Shown: positions 7,606 through 17,443, numbered from the stretch's first letter. The stretch: DNA of 21,595 nucleotides from Beverwykella pulmonaria (GCA_001599595.1 BCHH01000026.1:79153-100747); one strand, 5' to 3'. Notes: generated from the sequence alone by a model not told the origin. Program-made: numbers and translations.

Positions 7606-8673
7606 ATGCGACTGTTCGTGTTTGGCTTCACCCTCCTAGCGCTTTGCTCCGCAGCCGGCGCTCAGACTTATTCGAGCTGCAATCCTACAGAGAACGGTAA
7701 GCCACCTTTTTGCATTCTTGCTCAACAACCGACACAAGTATTAACACAATTTCCAGCATCTTGTGGCGCCGACACTACACTCTCCACAAGCACCTACACA
7801 GTAGACTTCACCCAAGGAGTAAGCTCAAACTGGACTGTCACCGCAGGCTCCATATCCTACACTACTTCAGGCGCTGAATTCACTATTGCTTCCTCCGGTG
7901 ACGCTCCCACAATCGAAACCAACTTCTATATATTCTTCGGTCGCGTCTCTTTCTTCGTGAGGGCTGCCACCGGCACCGGAATTGTCAGCAGCACGATTTT
8001 GATTTCGGACGATTTAGATGAGGTGGACTTTGAGTGGTTAGGCGGCAGTAAGGACGAGATTGAAACGAATTATTTTGGCAAGGGGAATACGAGTACATAT
8101 GATCGTGCGCAGTACTTTAATGTCGGGGACACACAAACATCTGCTCGTAACTACACGATTGAATGGACGAGCGACGCGACAACCTGGTATGTCGACGGAA
8201 TTTCTTATCGAACACTCAAATATGCCGATGCGTTGAGTGGTAAGAATTATCCTCAGACACCGATGAGGGTTAGATTGGGTATCTGGGCAGGAGGTGACTC
8301 GAGCAATGATGAGGGAACAATCGAGTGGGCGGGCGGAGAAACGGATTATGGTGATGGGCCGTTTACTATGTACGTTGAAAAGGTCGAGATCGACAATTAC
8401 ACACCGGCGACGAGTTATTCGTATGGGGATACAAGTGGGGATTGGAAGAGCATTGATGTTATAGGTGGGACGACGAATTCGAATGAAAATGGTGAAGGAT
8501 CGACGACTACCACACAATCTAATTCGAATGCGACCTCCACGACGACATCAATGTGGTGGACGGCGAGCGCTTCAGCAGTTAAGGTAGCTGCGGAATCGTC
8601 TGCTTCTCGGGACTCGAGTAAATTTTTTGCGGTTTGGGCAGTTATTGTAGCAGGGTTATGTTTGACACTGTAA
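7606..8673 (+). CDS. GPI-anchored GH16 cell-wall transglycosylase, CRH/UTR2 type
   Basis: Predicted to cut chitin and transfer it to beta-glucan, cross-linking the fungal wall at the cell surface. Single exon, 355 aa from the ATG at 7606. I prefer this start to one 26 codons upstream because it opens directly into a signal peptide (residues 1-19, before QTYSSC) and has A at -3. The GH16 domain spans about 60-265, with the catalytic signature DEVDFE at 138-143 (nucleophile Glu139, acid/base Glu143) followed by WLGG. Conserved CRH blocks follow: NYFGKGNT, YTIEWTSDATTWYVDG and PQTPMRVRLGIWAGG. A Ser/Thr/Asn-rich tail (about 286-335) ends in a hydrophobic segment (340-355), typical of GPI attachment. 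There is no N-terminal CBM18. The Cys-containing segment before the catalytic domain (Cys25, Cys36, Cys53) seems longer than in typical CRH proteins. No frame damage. Confidence 0.93.
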   Translation: MRLFVFGFTLLALCSAAGAQTYSSCNPTENGKPPFCILAQQPTQVLTQFPASCGADTTLSTSTYTVDFTQGVSSNWTVTAGSISYTTSGAEFTIASSGDAPTIETNFYIFFGRVSFFVRAATGTGIVSSTILISDDLDEVDFEWLGGSKDEIETNYFGKGNTSTYDRAQYFNVGDTQTSARNYTIEWTSDATTWYVDGISYRTLKYADALSGKNYPQTPMRVRLGIWAGGDSSNDEGTIEWAGGETDYGDGPFTMYVEKVEIDNYTPATSYSYGDTSGDWKSIDVIGGTTNSNENGEGSTTTTQSNSNATSTTTSMWWTASASAVKVAAESSASRDSSKFFAVWAVIVAGLCLTL

Positions 8674-8728
8674 ACGCACGGGATATATTGGATCCGGAGC
8701 ATCTATCCCTAATCATTATATGCGCACC

Positions 8729-9619
8729 TTAGTGGGCGAATCTAAAATCTAGCCTCTTGCTCCCCTCGTCAGTTGTTGTGCTTAGATATTCCACCTTTTG
8801 CTCCGAGGTTAACGCGTTCCATTTCCTGTCTCTTTGGTTGTTACGCCAGACATAATATACCTTAGCAAAGACATACAAGAACATGTTCAAAATACACACG
8901 CCCACCAAGACTCGGTTGCCGCGGCGGTCTAGTCCATATAGTTAGAAAGTGTCACTCTAATCTGATGCTTGTAAAAGTTCACTCACATAGGGGTTTGTCG
9001 TCTTCCAGATATATGTTCGAATAGATAATTGCTTGAAGCTGCACAGCCATATTGTACAACGCCGCGCTAATAGTCCTCGTCCTCACGGTATTTGAATAGC
9101 GACTACACCACCCCACCTGGATTGGATGTGGCAAGGGGTATGAGAGGAGGACCGTGACGAGTGCGAAGCGGCCCCACTTCGACGCATTATCGGGAAGGAC
9201 CAACATTGCAACGATGCAGGGAAGAAACCAAAGCTGTACGAAGAGGCCCGCATGGGACCGTTGATTGATCTTTTCAGATATGTATGTCATGACAAGCATC
9301 TGGACATCTTCTAGTTAATGTCCCAAATGTGGTTATTGTGAATAAGTATAATAGCGCCTACATTCACAGTAGTGCCAACCTGCGCCGGTACACTCAATAA
9401 ATTACTCTCAAACGTGTCGAATCCAAGCTACCTCAGGGTCAAAGTCAAACACTGATCCGGCGATCTGGCCGGAATACCGAATGTCAGTCCGAGCACATAT
9501 ACTGGTCATAGATCAATGTCACAAAGCGACTTCCACAACAGCCGAAATGTAATAGCCTGGCGGTTATGCATATCACCTTTACTCGGGTCGTCTCTGATGG
9601 TCTTGCACTTCGTACCGAA
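8729..9619 (-). pseudogene. Truncated MFS transporter, Dal5/allantoate permease type
   Basis: Relic of an anion:cation symporter of the plasma membrane. Readable exons on the minus strand are 9619-9362, 9299-8987 and 8928-8729. Family blocks in order: IRDDPSKGDMHNRQ, YVLGLTFGIPA, LGFDTFESNLLSVPAQVGTT, YISEKINQRS, WCSRYSNTVRTR, SAALYNM and SNIYLEDDKPLY, then a C-terminal cytoplasmic tail. Inferred introns: 9361-9300 (62 nt, GTAGGC..CAG, branch ATTAAC) and 8986-8929 (58 nt, GTGAGT..TAG, branch CTAAC); both restore the family reading frame. Two in-frame nonsense codons, TGA at 9506-9508 (Trp expected) and TAG at 9428-9430, break the first exon. Roughly the N-terminal half, with most early membrane segments, is missing beyond about 9620. 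The stop is at 8729-8731. It is convergent with the GH16 gene, whose stop lies about 55 bp away. Confidence 0.82.
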
Positions 9620-9944
9620 GATGCGGCAATGGGTCCTCCCCCTCCAGCTACCGTTGCTGCGAGTAGGTATTCGACAGGAGTCATTCCTGACTCCATTCAT
9701 CGAAATCGGACATCCAGGTGAACATCCGAACCGAGGCGCTCAAATGGATCCTTCACCGCATCTTTACACACTCTGGTATCTGCCTGCCTGTCGGAATCTT
9801 CAACCACAAGCCCGGTCTAGCGACTTCAATGGCCATCATCCATGCGTGGTCATCTCTCGAGTTGCCGTCACAAGGTATCGAGGATCTGCGTGGCCATCTA
9901 GGCTAGAATAGGACAGAATATCATTATTATCTCTCTCTTTGCTC

Positions 9945-10102
9945 ACGAGCTTCAACAGCTCGCAGCCATGACGAGGCAAAAGCCCGCTTCATAGTCCTGG
10001 ATATCATTCTCACTGGCATCACAGCGTGCAAGGGCTGTTGCTCATCCTGACATGCCCCACGTGCTTCAGCAGCTCGCAGCCCTGACGAGGAAAATTTGCC
10101 GC
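9945..10102. repeat. Direct repeat, about 43 bp, two copies 114 bp apart
   Basis: The copy at 9945-9987 begins acgagcttcaacagctcgca and is repeated at 10059-10102 as acgtgcttcagcagctcgca. Both continue with a tgacgagg block. Differences are mainly single substitutions. The function is unknown. Confidence 0.7.
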
Positions 10103-10318
10103 CCGTTGCCATCTCCCCTCCAACCAATTAAAAACATCGAGGCCGTCGGAAGTTTCCAATCCAGTCGTTCTGCCCAGCTCACGGGTACCTTCCCGGGAAT
10201 CAACCGTACAGCGTCTGCTTCAGTAGAACGATACCAAAGAGCGCCCCGGGAACCACTGGCAACGATTGCATCATGACTACCAAAAACACCAATACCTCAA
10301 ATATCCGTCTCATTTTCG

Positions 10319-10498
10319 CTGCGGTGAAGGAAACAATAATACAGAAGGCCCAGAGCCTTCAAGATGCAAGGACCGCATCGCGCCACTTCAGCAGGCCACA
10401 TGCTCATTTATCGTATGTCTTTGCGACACCAAACAAACCTGTGCATCGTTGTCGCGCGGTGAAAGAAACAATATTACAAAACGCCTTGAAAGGTCCAG
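10319..10498. repeat. Direct repeat, about 40 bp, two copies about 137 bp apart
   Basis: The word gcggtgaaggaaacaataat at 10321 recurs as gcggtgaaagaaacaatatt at 10456, followed by related sequence (acagaaggcc against acaaaacgcc). In one frame both encode the peptide VKETI(I/L)Q, so the duplication may have arisen in coding sequence. Confidence 0.65.
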
Positions 10499-10770
10499 CA
10501 ACACTCTCAGTGTTGACTAGAGATCAATCACTTCAGGCCGTACACTAACACTTAGACAAGGCGTATAGTTCGCAGTCGCGTCATAAGCATGTCCGTAATT
10601 CTGTGCACCGGAAGCTTCCAACCCAAGTCTAGTTCCTCGCCGCTGGCTCAGTGGTTTCAAAGACCTCCCAGTCTCCCCCCTCCACCGCTGTACCCGTCAC
10701 GCCCTCCTCTTAATTCAATACCTACCAACATTCTGGTATTATTCCTGCGAAATGCTATGCGCCAATTGCA

Positions 10771-11016
10771 ATGAAATCTTCAATTCTAGACCCAACGAAT
10801 TTACCCAGGCCTGATTTCCCGTTTCCAAAGCCCAAGCCCACGCGCGGAGACTCCCACTAGCGCCCCAGTCTCACTCAGACGGACACTGCACACCTCAAAG
10901 ATATTCTTTGGAATTTCAGAAAGAAGGCAGACAATGATATCGCAGCTGAGGACGAGGAAAGCAAGTACGTAGTTCAGCATCTCTTCAAGGAAGACGACCA
11001 AAATCTCCAATCCAGG
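10771..11016 (+). pseudogene. Possible coding relic of unknown function
   Basis: From an ATG at 10771 the frame encodes a Pro-rich start (LPRPDFPFPKPKPTRGD), a single TAG at 10858-10860, and then a charged, helical-looking segment (LKDILWNFRKKADNDIAAED) up to a TGA at 11017. A donor-like GTGAGG at 11016 and an acceptor-like CTCTGCAG at 11085 could bound an intron, but I could not connect a satisfying frame downstream. The amino acid make-up suggests former coding DNA; no family is recognised. It may equally be chance. Confidence 0.25.
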
Positions 11017-11390
11017 TGAGGCCGAATTGGATTCAATAGTGCAAGCAACACCCAGCCCGGTCGACTAGTACCACATTCTCTGCAGCAACAGCTTGCAGCA
11101 ACAGAGAGCCGCCTCCAGCTCTTCATCAACAAGTTCAATACCGAGGGATATTTGGAATAATCAAAGGCTTGGGAATTCAGCGAGCCGCTACATGCCTTGG
11201 TAACAATGATATCAGAATATACCATCCTATTGGTCTTGCTGCCGAAGGCGTCTCTCGTGATACAACTGATGTGACTTTGGCGGAACTGTGACTGGCACAC
11301 ATATGCACGCGATTAATTAATGCATGAGTTTTCTTTTCCCGGTATTGGCTTCTAGAAGAAGAATACCTGGAAATTCAGACGTACGACATG

Positions 11391-11593
11391 TGTCACGTAT
11401 ATCACGTGTTCTACTACGTCACGTGTATCACGTATGTCACGTGTCTCACATGACATATCCTATGTCCTATTCTAGCTAGCTCACCCTTCATGGGTATATA
11501 TAGTCGTCGAGCGAGCAGTCAGCTCTTCACGGCTTTCTCACTCTTTATACACACTTTCCATCAGACAGTTGACTTCCGCTCCTACTCGTGACA
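11391..11593 (+). mobile_element. Solo LTR (203 bp) with perfect target-site duplication
   Basis: The unit begins TGTCACG and ends CGTGACA, perfect 7-bp inverted ends. It is flanked on both sides by acatg (11386-11390 and 11594-11598), a 5-bp target duplication as made by LTR-retrotransposon integrases. Inside lie five TCACGT motifs at 11393-11442 (three of them full CACGTG palindromes), a TATA box TATATATAG at 11495-11503, and a pyrimidine-rich stretch downstream. No internal retroelement coding is adjacent, so it is probably left by recombination between two LTRs. Orientation is inferred from the TATA box. Confidence 0.88.
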
Positions 11594-11598
11594 ACATG

Positions 11599-12290
11599 CG
11601 GTATTCGAGGAGGGATCCCAGGTCCACAACTTGAAGCCCTGTAGCAGTCTTGGTCGTCCTATTACCAAACACAACCCACTGTATGGAAAGGCTCGTGTTT
11701 GACGATTGTAGACTTTAGCCGTATATAGTATCTAGCTGCGAGGTTGTGGTGTTCGACTATTTTATGTGTATCCTCGGCTAACAACGATCAGGTGTGCGCG
11801 GAGTAATTCTCTCCCACTCAAGCCCACCCCTTTAGCAGGGTATTGGCCGCTATTTACGACATCTCATACAACCCGGTGAAGATATACAACAGTCACTAGA
11901 TTCACCCAGTTTGCCAAGACATCCCCACAATCAGATGTTCCAATCCATATTAACCTGAAGCACTAAGCGCCGGGGTTGTAACAACGTTTCCCCACCGCAC
12001 AGAATAGCCGTTGCGTTCTCCATGGGCGCCCCAAGAATTCTCCACAAGTACTCAAAAGACGACTTCTTCATTGGAGGCAAACAAAACAATTGTGTTCCTT
12101 GGCCCATTCAATGTTTCCCGCGATATTTCGCCGACAGAGCAAAATAAAGGCTAGGGATGAGGGGTGAGGGGAATTACGTATATGCGTTGAATGATGGGGT
12201 GTATATATATTTTGGCCTTCCCAATGACTCGGGTTGCATCTCGATACCCTCAAGTGTTCCGATTTCCAGGGAAATAACCTCGTCGAAAAT
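11599..12290. other. Intergenic region upstream of the alpha/beta hydrolase
   Basis: No gene could be supported in this stretch. Open frames are short and lack motifs. The last 100 bp act as the presumed promoter and leader of the hydrolase gene. Confidence 0.5.
12202..12213 (+). promoter_or_regulatory. TATA box of the hydrolase gene
   Basis: A TATATATATTTT run lies about 78 bp upstream of the hydrolase ATG at 12291, a usual distance for a TATA element plus a short leader in filamentous fungi. It is called from motif and position only. Confidence 0.5.
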
Positions 12291-13296
12291 ATGAAGTACT
12301 CTTTCGGTCTCGCCGCTGCGGCGCTTCTGCTCGACTCAACTCTCGCGACTCCTCTCGAGATGGTCCCAAGACAAGGGGTAGGTTTTATCACGACATATCT
12401 CATGACTTATACCTAGTGTTGCTAACAACATCTTGGAGTCCGGAAGCGGACAAGGACCATATGCACCCGGCACCTACAAGACCGATTCTGGTCTCGCGAG
12501 CCACACCATCTACTACCCCAAGAAAGACATGGGTAGCGAGAAGATGCCCATCCTCGTCTGGGGTAACGGCGGCTGCAGTAACCAAGGCACATCTAACAGC
12601 GCTCTGCTCCAGAACATCGCTAGCTACGGTTTCCTGGCTATTGCCGAGGGTGCTCCTAATGGCGGCGGCACATCTGACAAGAACACAATGGCCACAGCTG
12701 TGAACTGGATTGCCAAAGTTGCGGGTACCGATGCGTATGCCAACGTTGACGGGAGCAAAATCATGGTAGCGGGATTCTCGTGCGGCGGCGTTGAGGCTGA
12801 GGACAACATCTGGAACTCCAATGTCAAGACGGTTGGCGTGATCAGCTCGGGGTTGCTGCAGAATCAGACGGCATCGAAGGACTTCAAGAAACCGATTCTG
12901 TTTGTGCTGGGTGGGAGTGGAGATATTGCGTACGCGAATGTAAGTGATGCCTATCCGCGGTATCGCAATTGTGGACTGCCGTGCCATACTGTGGATCATT
13001 TCTCGGCCATATCCCTGTTGCAAATATACATGGAACGTTTTTCTGAATCTGAGCAGGGCGAACGAGACTTCAAAAGTCTGCCAAATGGCACTCCTTCGTG
13101 GAAAGGCAACATCCCCGTCGGCCACGGTGGTACATTGAGCGATGCCAACGGCGGAAGGTTCGGAAAGGTCATCCTTAACTGGCTACTCTACACCTTCAAG
13201 AATCAGACTTCCGGTCTGGACTACTTGACGTCTGGCTATAAGGCCGAGAGCTGGCAAGTGGAGACTCACCAGCTGGATCTGCTCAAACCATTCTGA
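12291..13296 (+). CDS. Secreted alpha/beta hydrolase, three exons
   Basis: Proposed exons 12291-12377, 12439-12939 and 13057-13296 give 275 aa. The start codon follows AAAAT and opens into a signal peptide (about 1-20). Intron 1 (12378-12438, 61 nt, GTAGGT..GAG, branch GCTAAC) is needed to leave the start exon before an in-frame stop. Intron 2 (12940-13056, 117 nt, GTAAGT..GAGCAG, branch CTGAAT) is inferred because its translation interrupts an otherwise smooth family pattern (GDIAYAN joining GERDFKSLPNGTPSWKGN). The likely catalytic triad is Ser143 in GFSCGG, Asp191 in GGSGD and His219 in VGHGG; NGGCSNQG probably lines the oxyanion hole. There are N-glycosylation sequons such as NQT. The substrate is unknown; related fungal proteins are annotated only as alpha/beta hydrolases. 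Several supporting features make the gene itself secure, while exact splice sites are inferred. Confidence 0.85.
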
Positions 13297-14018
13297 GGGA
13301 TGAGAGAATGAAGTGGGAGCGTTGAGGACAGTATCAGTTTTCAGTACATTTATAAAACGATGATACTAGTAAAGGAGTCTTCAGGAATTTGCGACAGTAC
13401 CTATGAGTAGTCTGCAATGATAGGGAAAATATCTACACCGAACGTTTCACGGCATACTAGATGCTTTAATATTGGCTAATCAGGGATTGATCCCAATGAC
13501 ACGATATGAGAGCCAAATTAAAGGTGAGTTACTAGATTGATTCAATGTTCAAGGTCTTTGTCGACCTCCCTCCACCGCGAGAACCCTGAACTTTAAGCTC
13601 CGAACGTTGGAAGTTCATTCGTTTTCTAAATAAACGACTTGCACCAAACTTACACGATTGAAAGGTACACTTGCGCTATTCTCCAGAGCCTGCGTGACAA
13701 CTTCGTTACTTACTGCATGGAGTGAAAGTGAGGATCAGATCGCGGAAGGTCAGACTGCTGCAACTACGGAGACGTAATCCACAATTTTACTGCTTCCACA
13801 ACATGGCCAGGCGAAGGGAACGCATAAATAAGATAAGGGAAATGATAGATTGAGGCGTGTCTGGTCTACAGGTTTCCATGCTCGTGCTCCACCGAAATAG
13901 TGTTATGAGGCCAATGTTTACATAACTACCGTGAGCACTAGTCATGCCTACACACTCTTTTGCCCGTCAGAACCATGCCAGTGTATATCCGTCAACTCCA
14001 AATAAGTCTTATGCCCGG
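13297..14018. other. Intergenic region
   Basis: No gene is supported here. A GTATCA...TGATAC pair (about 13330-13365), close after the hydrolase stop, could form a hairpin in the 3' UTR. The remainder is AT-rich to mixed sequence without long open frames. Confidence 0.45.
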
Positions 14019-15077
14019 TTATTTCCATCTGGCTGGTGCCACCACTGTGTCGAAAAAGGAACCCATAAAGATGGCGCCGGCGGAGGAAGTTCCGATGACG
14101 CAAGCAAACCGAGCGAACGTGTCCGCGATGACGCTAAGGTGGGAGGTTAGTTTGCATTGCCGCTGCCGAGCCGAGGTTAGGACGAGATGAAGGCATATGC
14201 CTTTCCCGATGCTGTGGAGGACTTGAGCACCCTGATAGATTTCCACCCGAGAATGTCCAAGAGAACGCCCGTCTGTCACCGCTCCATCATCCACCTGATC
14301 CACTTATGCCAGTGTGTTGGAGGTATTCGCATCTCAGGGAGCGAATCAAAAGGAATGCTGTGCGGTCTGCTCATGGATGTTAGTAGGTGTCTCTAGAACC
14401 GAGAGGCCACGAACTTACTCCCATCGCCATTCTAACAGCAATGGCGTCCGCATGTTGTTTTTAGTCTTCTAGATGCTCTATGTGCTCCTACTGGAGCTCT
14501 CCGGTGATACCTCTCTCCCGAGCAATGTTCTCGATTTCCTGGAGCCGATGAAGCATCGCCAATCCCGTCACCCAACTCAAATGGCAGAGGCACAACGACT
14601 GATGAGTCCGCTTGCACTCATTCCATTTGACGAGCCTGTAGGCACGGAGCTCTATCCTAACGTCGACTTGAAGCTGAGGAGGTATGCCGGAGGGACGGTG
14701 CCGGTCAGTTCGATCATCTTCGCTGCCACAATTTCCTTGACGCGATGGGACAGATCTGCGAGCTCGTCATTGCCCTCTTTTCGCAGCCTTCGCCCCTCTT
14801 GCCCACAGTATGGGTATAGAGATCGTGCCGTAATTCTTCCTATGCCACAGGTACAGATCGGGAATATCAGGATGGTGCACATATCGTATTCGTGAAGACG
14901 AACCGCGCGGTTCGCGACCCAGTAGCGGGCGTTTATCGAAATGGCGGGCGCTAAAAGGGGAATTGCATTGTGATACTCTGGGACTTTGGGTTCGAGGATT
15001 TGCGCAATTTGAGCAGCAAACGAGGTGGCCGTAAAGGCGATAAGTAGGGCTTGTTGGAATGGTTGGGAGGAGGCCAT
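14019..15077 (-). pseudogene. Unrecognised intron-containing gene or relic, possibly a membrane protein
   Basis: A 141-codon frame starts at minus 15077 (CACAATGGC, good context) with a hydrophobic N-terminus (QQALLIAFTATSFAAQIAQI) and a second hydrophobic patch (CTILIFPICTCGIG). Downstream, in another frame, minus 14650-14419 reads plausibly as protein (LHRLQEIENIARERGITGEL, then KQHADAIAVRMAMG) but has TAG and TAA codons. It ends at an excellent intron, 14418-14367 (52 nt: GTAAGT, CTACTAAC branch, GAGCAG). A further acceptor-like ACTAACCTCCCACCTTAG ends at 14134, before a last segment (FACVIGTSSAGAIFMGSFFD) ending at 14019. I could not join these into one open frame, so either the gene is degraded or exon borders are wrong. 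No family is recognised. Confidence 0.4.
14367..14418 (-). other. Strong intron signature on the minus strand
   Basis: GTAAGT donor, CTACTAAC branch site and GAGCAG acceptor within 52 nt match the fungal intron consensus very well. This is the best evidence that transcription here ran on the minus strand. Confidence 0.6.
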
Positions 15078-16234
15078 TGTGTTCGAATTTTCGAGGCGCG
15101 AAGAGAAGGATGGTGTGGTGGAGAGTAAAATAGCTGCGTGAGGTTATTGTGAGCTCCGGAATTAGCGCTATTCAGCTAGGTGAAAGTACCGCACCTCTGA
15201 AGGCAGCTTCTTGTTCCTTTGCACTCCAAACATATACCACAGTTCACATCACTATATCTTCCAAAGCAATATTTATTCAAGTCTAGACATCTTTCGATTG
15301 GCGTGAAAGCGCAAAATGAAGCGACAAAACAGGATACCAAGCACCTGCTTGATCTGATGAGAGCTCGAAGATAACGAAGTAAAGATTACGATTTGTATGT
15401 TTTTATTCTTATTAAACGTCGAATCCTATAAAAATTACTATAAAAGCTTCTCTGAACTCCAGTCCACATGGCGTAGCGGTTTAGAACGCAATTACGCCAC
15501 ATCTGCATATTTATGCTGACATTAATGGACAGGGGAATGGTTTCAAGACAATGTCGCCCGTACACTTCCCGTGAAAGGCGGAAAATGCAGGAAGGAATGG
15601 GCGCGGAAGAAGAAATCTGAGGTAGTAGTACTGCGCAGGTTGCTGTTGTTCCCTGGAGTGGAGAAGCTGAGTGAGCGATTCTGGTGAGATTTCCTGATTT
15701 CTACCCAGAAATGTCAAGCATGGCTTTGGGAGGGAACAAACTTATACAACAACCAAGCCGAAAGGCTCGCATACGGATAGATGTCGCTGGAAATGTTGGA
15801 AATGGCAGCTCTCGTCTTGCAGCCATATTTGTGGACGAATTAAACCATTCGCAACCTCGTTGACACTACGCTCTTAGTGAAATTGCAAGTGCAAGACAAA
15901 AGTACATCACATAAACTTTCACGCCAAAATAAATGTCGAGCTCACTCCTGGTTCAGACAATGAGTCTTTATCAAAACCTCTTTTCGAGCACAATGGCTTG
16001 CACTGCGGTTTACAACATACCAAAGTTCCCGAATGAACTGATTACCGCAAACCGGTCGGCGCTAGCCAATTTATTCTTCCAACAACTTAGAACCAGAGCA
16101 TCCATGGGATCAGGATGTCTAGTAATCTCATGCCAGAGGACGCCAAATAAGACCAAAATCAAGACGTGACGTAAATGCATATCGAAGCAGTAACTCACCG
16201 AGTATCTAGCTATCGTCTCGGTTCCGGAAGTATA
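15078..16234. other. Intergenic region
   Basis: No gene is supported. A compact hairpin at 15470-15498 (GGCGTA with TACGCC, and inner GCG with CGC) resembles a tRNA D-arm with a box A-like word, but no box B or acceptor stem follows at tRNA spacing. Other open frames are short and lack motifs. Confidence 0.5.
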
Positions 16235-17443
16235 TTACGCTGCAAAGAAACCACGGCCATCTGACGTCAGTATCTCTCTCGCATCAGCGCTTGCGATCGG
16301 TCTGTAGAGTCTCCCATAACGACCGGCAAGTATTCGATCCTTAGTCACCAGCCTCCAAAGCCGCAAGGCTTTACGCACCGCCTCTTTACTAATGTCTACC
16401 CAGCTCTCTAAATTGTGTGTCTTTTCATGTTCTTCGCTCGCAACTACATCAAACGAGTTACCAGCCCACGGTCCGCGATGAATTTTCGAGTGTTTGTGGT
16501 GGGAATAGTCGTGTGATCGCGGCCAATCTGTCCAACATATCCTCGGTATCAAAATGTGATGGAATGTTAGGTGAGGATGCAAGGATGCATGACGGCGATT
16601 GTGAGAGTCCAAGTAGGATGATGAAACAAACTCCTTAGTCGTATGATTCCGAAGAAGCCATGCGCCATTCCGTGGAAACAAATGAAATATCGAAATGTCT
16701 CCAATTGAATCAGACTCGCCGTAGTCGGGGTCTGAATTGCATCCAGTTTGAGGCGAATGCACGCGAACAGCTTTTCGCCATTCTCTTTCTAGGACATGCA
16801 TCATGATAGGACTACTGATACATGCGTTGGACGCTTCTGTTATGGACAGATCGGGGGCAAATCCTCCTCCAAACTGGTTCGGGGTGGGCCCACGTTGAGA
16901 GAAATAGTCTGCGTGTCTGAATCCGGGGAAGAGCTCGGTGAATATTGGAGGAATATCTCCAGTCCTGTTTCCTATAATCGTCACGGGGGTGCAGGCAAAA
17001 GGTGCTGATATCGAGTAGAATTGCGAGCATATTGTTCTGACAAGCAGATTCCACATATACTTAGAGCATAGGCCAAGCGCTACAGCATCTTGCTTGTCCC
17101 GAGACAGCCAGAGGTATATCATATCCAATATCTCATTTGGCAATGATTCCAATGTGGATAATTGTACAGACTGTGCTAGCTGAAAGGAAGCCTCAAACCG
17201 GTGGTGAGACGGCTTTCCGAGAGTCGACCAAATCCAGTCACTTGGTTCTTCGAGAAACATCGTTGTGAAGCACAAGGTTGGCTTAGGGTCCATCCATAGA
17301 CGGTCGGGGCGGCAAAGGAATTGGGTCGAATCGGCTGGGATTTCGTAACATTCCATAGACTGATGTATCTCGGGAGCAACCAGGCGGTAACCATGTTCGT
17401 AGTTTCCTGACCCCGATCCAGATCCCAACATGGTATCGGGCAT
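16235..17443 (-). CDS. F-box domain protein of unknown target
   Basis: Single exon, 402 aa. An F-box-like motif lies at about residues 95-137 (LSTLESLPNEILDMIYLWLS, then a conserved-looking LCSKYMWNLL), the usual LP.EIL..I pattern that binds Skp1 in SCF ubiquitin ligases. The N-terminal 94 residues and long C-terminal part have no recognised repeat such as WD40 or LRR; the C-terminus is rich in His, Trp and Arg and has short motifs common in lineage-specific fungal F-box proteins. The ATG at 17443 has A at -3. The frame is open throughout without nonsense codons. It is divergent from the rhamnogalacturonan lyase gene. Substrate and role are unknown; F-box assignment is from the motif alone. 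Confidence 0.82.
   Translation of the reverse strand: MPDTMLGSGSGSGNYEHGYRLVAPEIHQSMECYEIPADSTQFLCRPDRLWMDPKPTLCFTTMFLEEPSDWIWSTLGKPSHHRFEASFQLAQSVQLSTLESLPNEILDMIYLWLSRDKQDAVALGLCSKYMWNLLVRTICSQFYSISAPFACTPVTIIGNRTGDIPPIFTELFPGFRHADYFSQRGPTPNQFGGGFAPDLSITEASNACISSPIMMHVLEREWRKAVRVHSPQTGCNSDPDYGESDSIGDISIFHLFPRNGAWLLRNHTTKEFVSSSYLDSHNRRHASLHPHLTFHHILIPRICWTDWPRSHDYSHHKHSKIHRGPWAGNSFDVVASEEHEKTHNLESWVDISKEAVRKALRLWRLVTKDRILAGRYGRLYRPIASADAREILTSDGRGFFAA

Larger units (their letters stand above)
9620..10770. other. Low-coding region with short duplications
   Basis: Several short open frames occur on both strands but none shows a recognisable domain. A plus-strand frame from 10273 to 10548 (91 codons) starts with an ATG and contains two similar segments, VKETIIQKA and VKETILQNA, encoded by the repeat near 10319 and 10456. 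This could be a remnant of a repeat-containing protein. I do not assign a gene. Confidence 0.35.

Noticed and set aside
8038..8517. A 159-codon open frame antisense to the GH16 gene
   Set aside because: Low-complexity Ile/Arg/Thr-rich product opposite conserved GH16 sequence; not credible as a protein.
9516..9911. A 131-codon plus-strand gene
   Set aside because: Its first part lies opposite the permease relic, and no family was recognised in the rest; support is too weak for a gene call.
11391..11445. The repeated TCACGT words as a CRISPR-like or tandem satellite array
   Set aside because: The words are 6 bp with irregular spacing and lie inside a well-bounded LTR; they look like regulatory sites.
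12400..13125. A 241-codon open frame antisense to the hydrolase
   Set aside because: It overlaps both exon and intron of a well-supported gene and has no recognisable domain.
15462..15540. A tRNA gene starting near 15462
   Set aside because: The D-arm-like hairpin is good, but there is no anticodon arm, box B or acceptor partner at tRNA distance.
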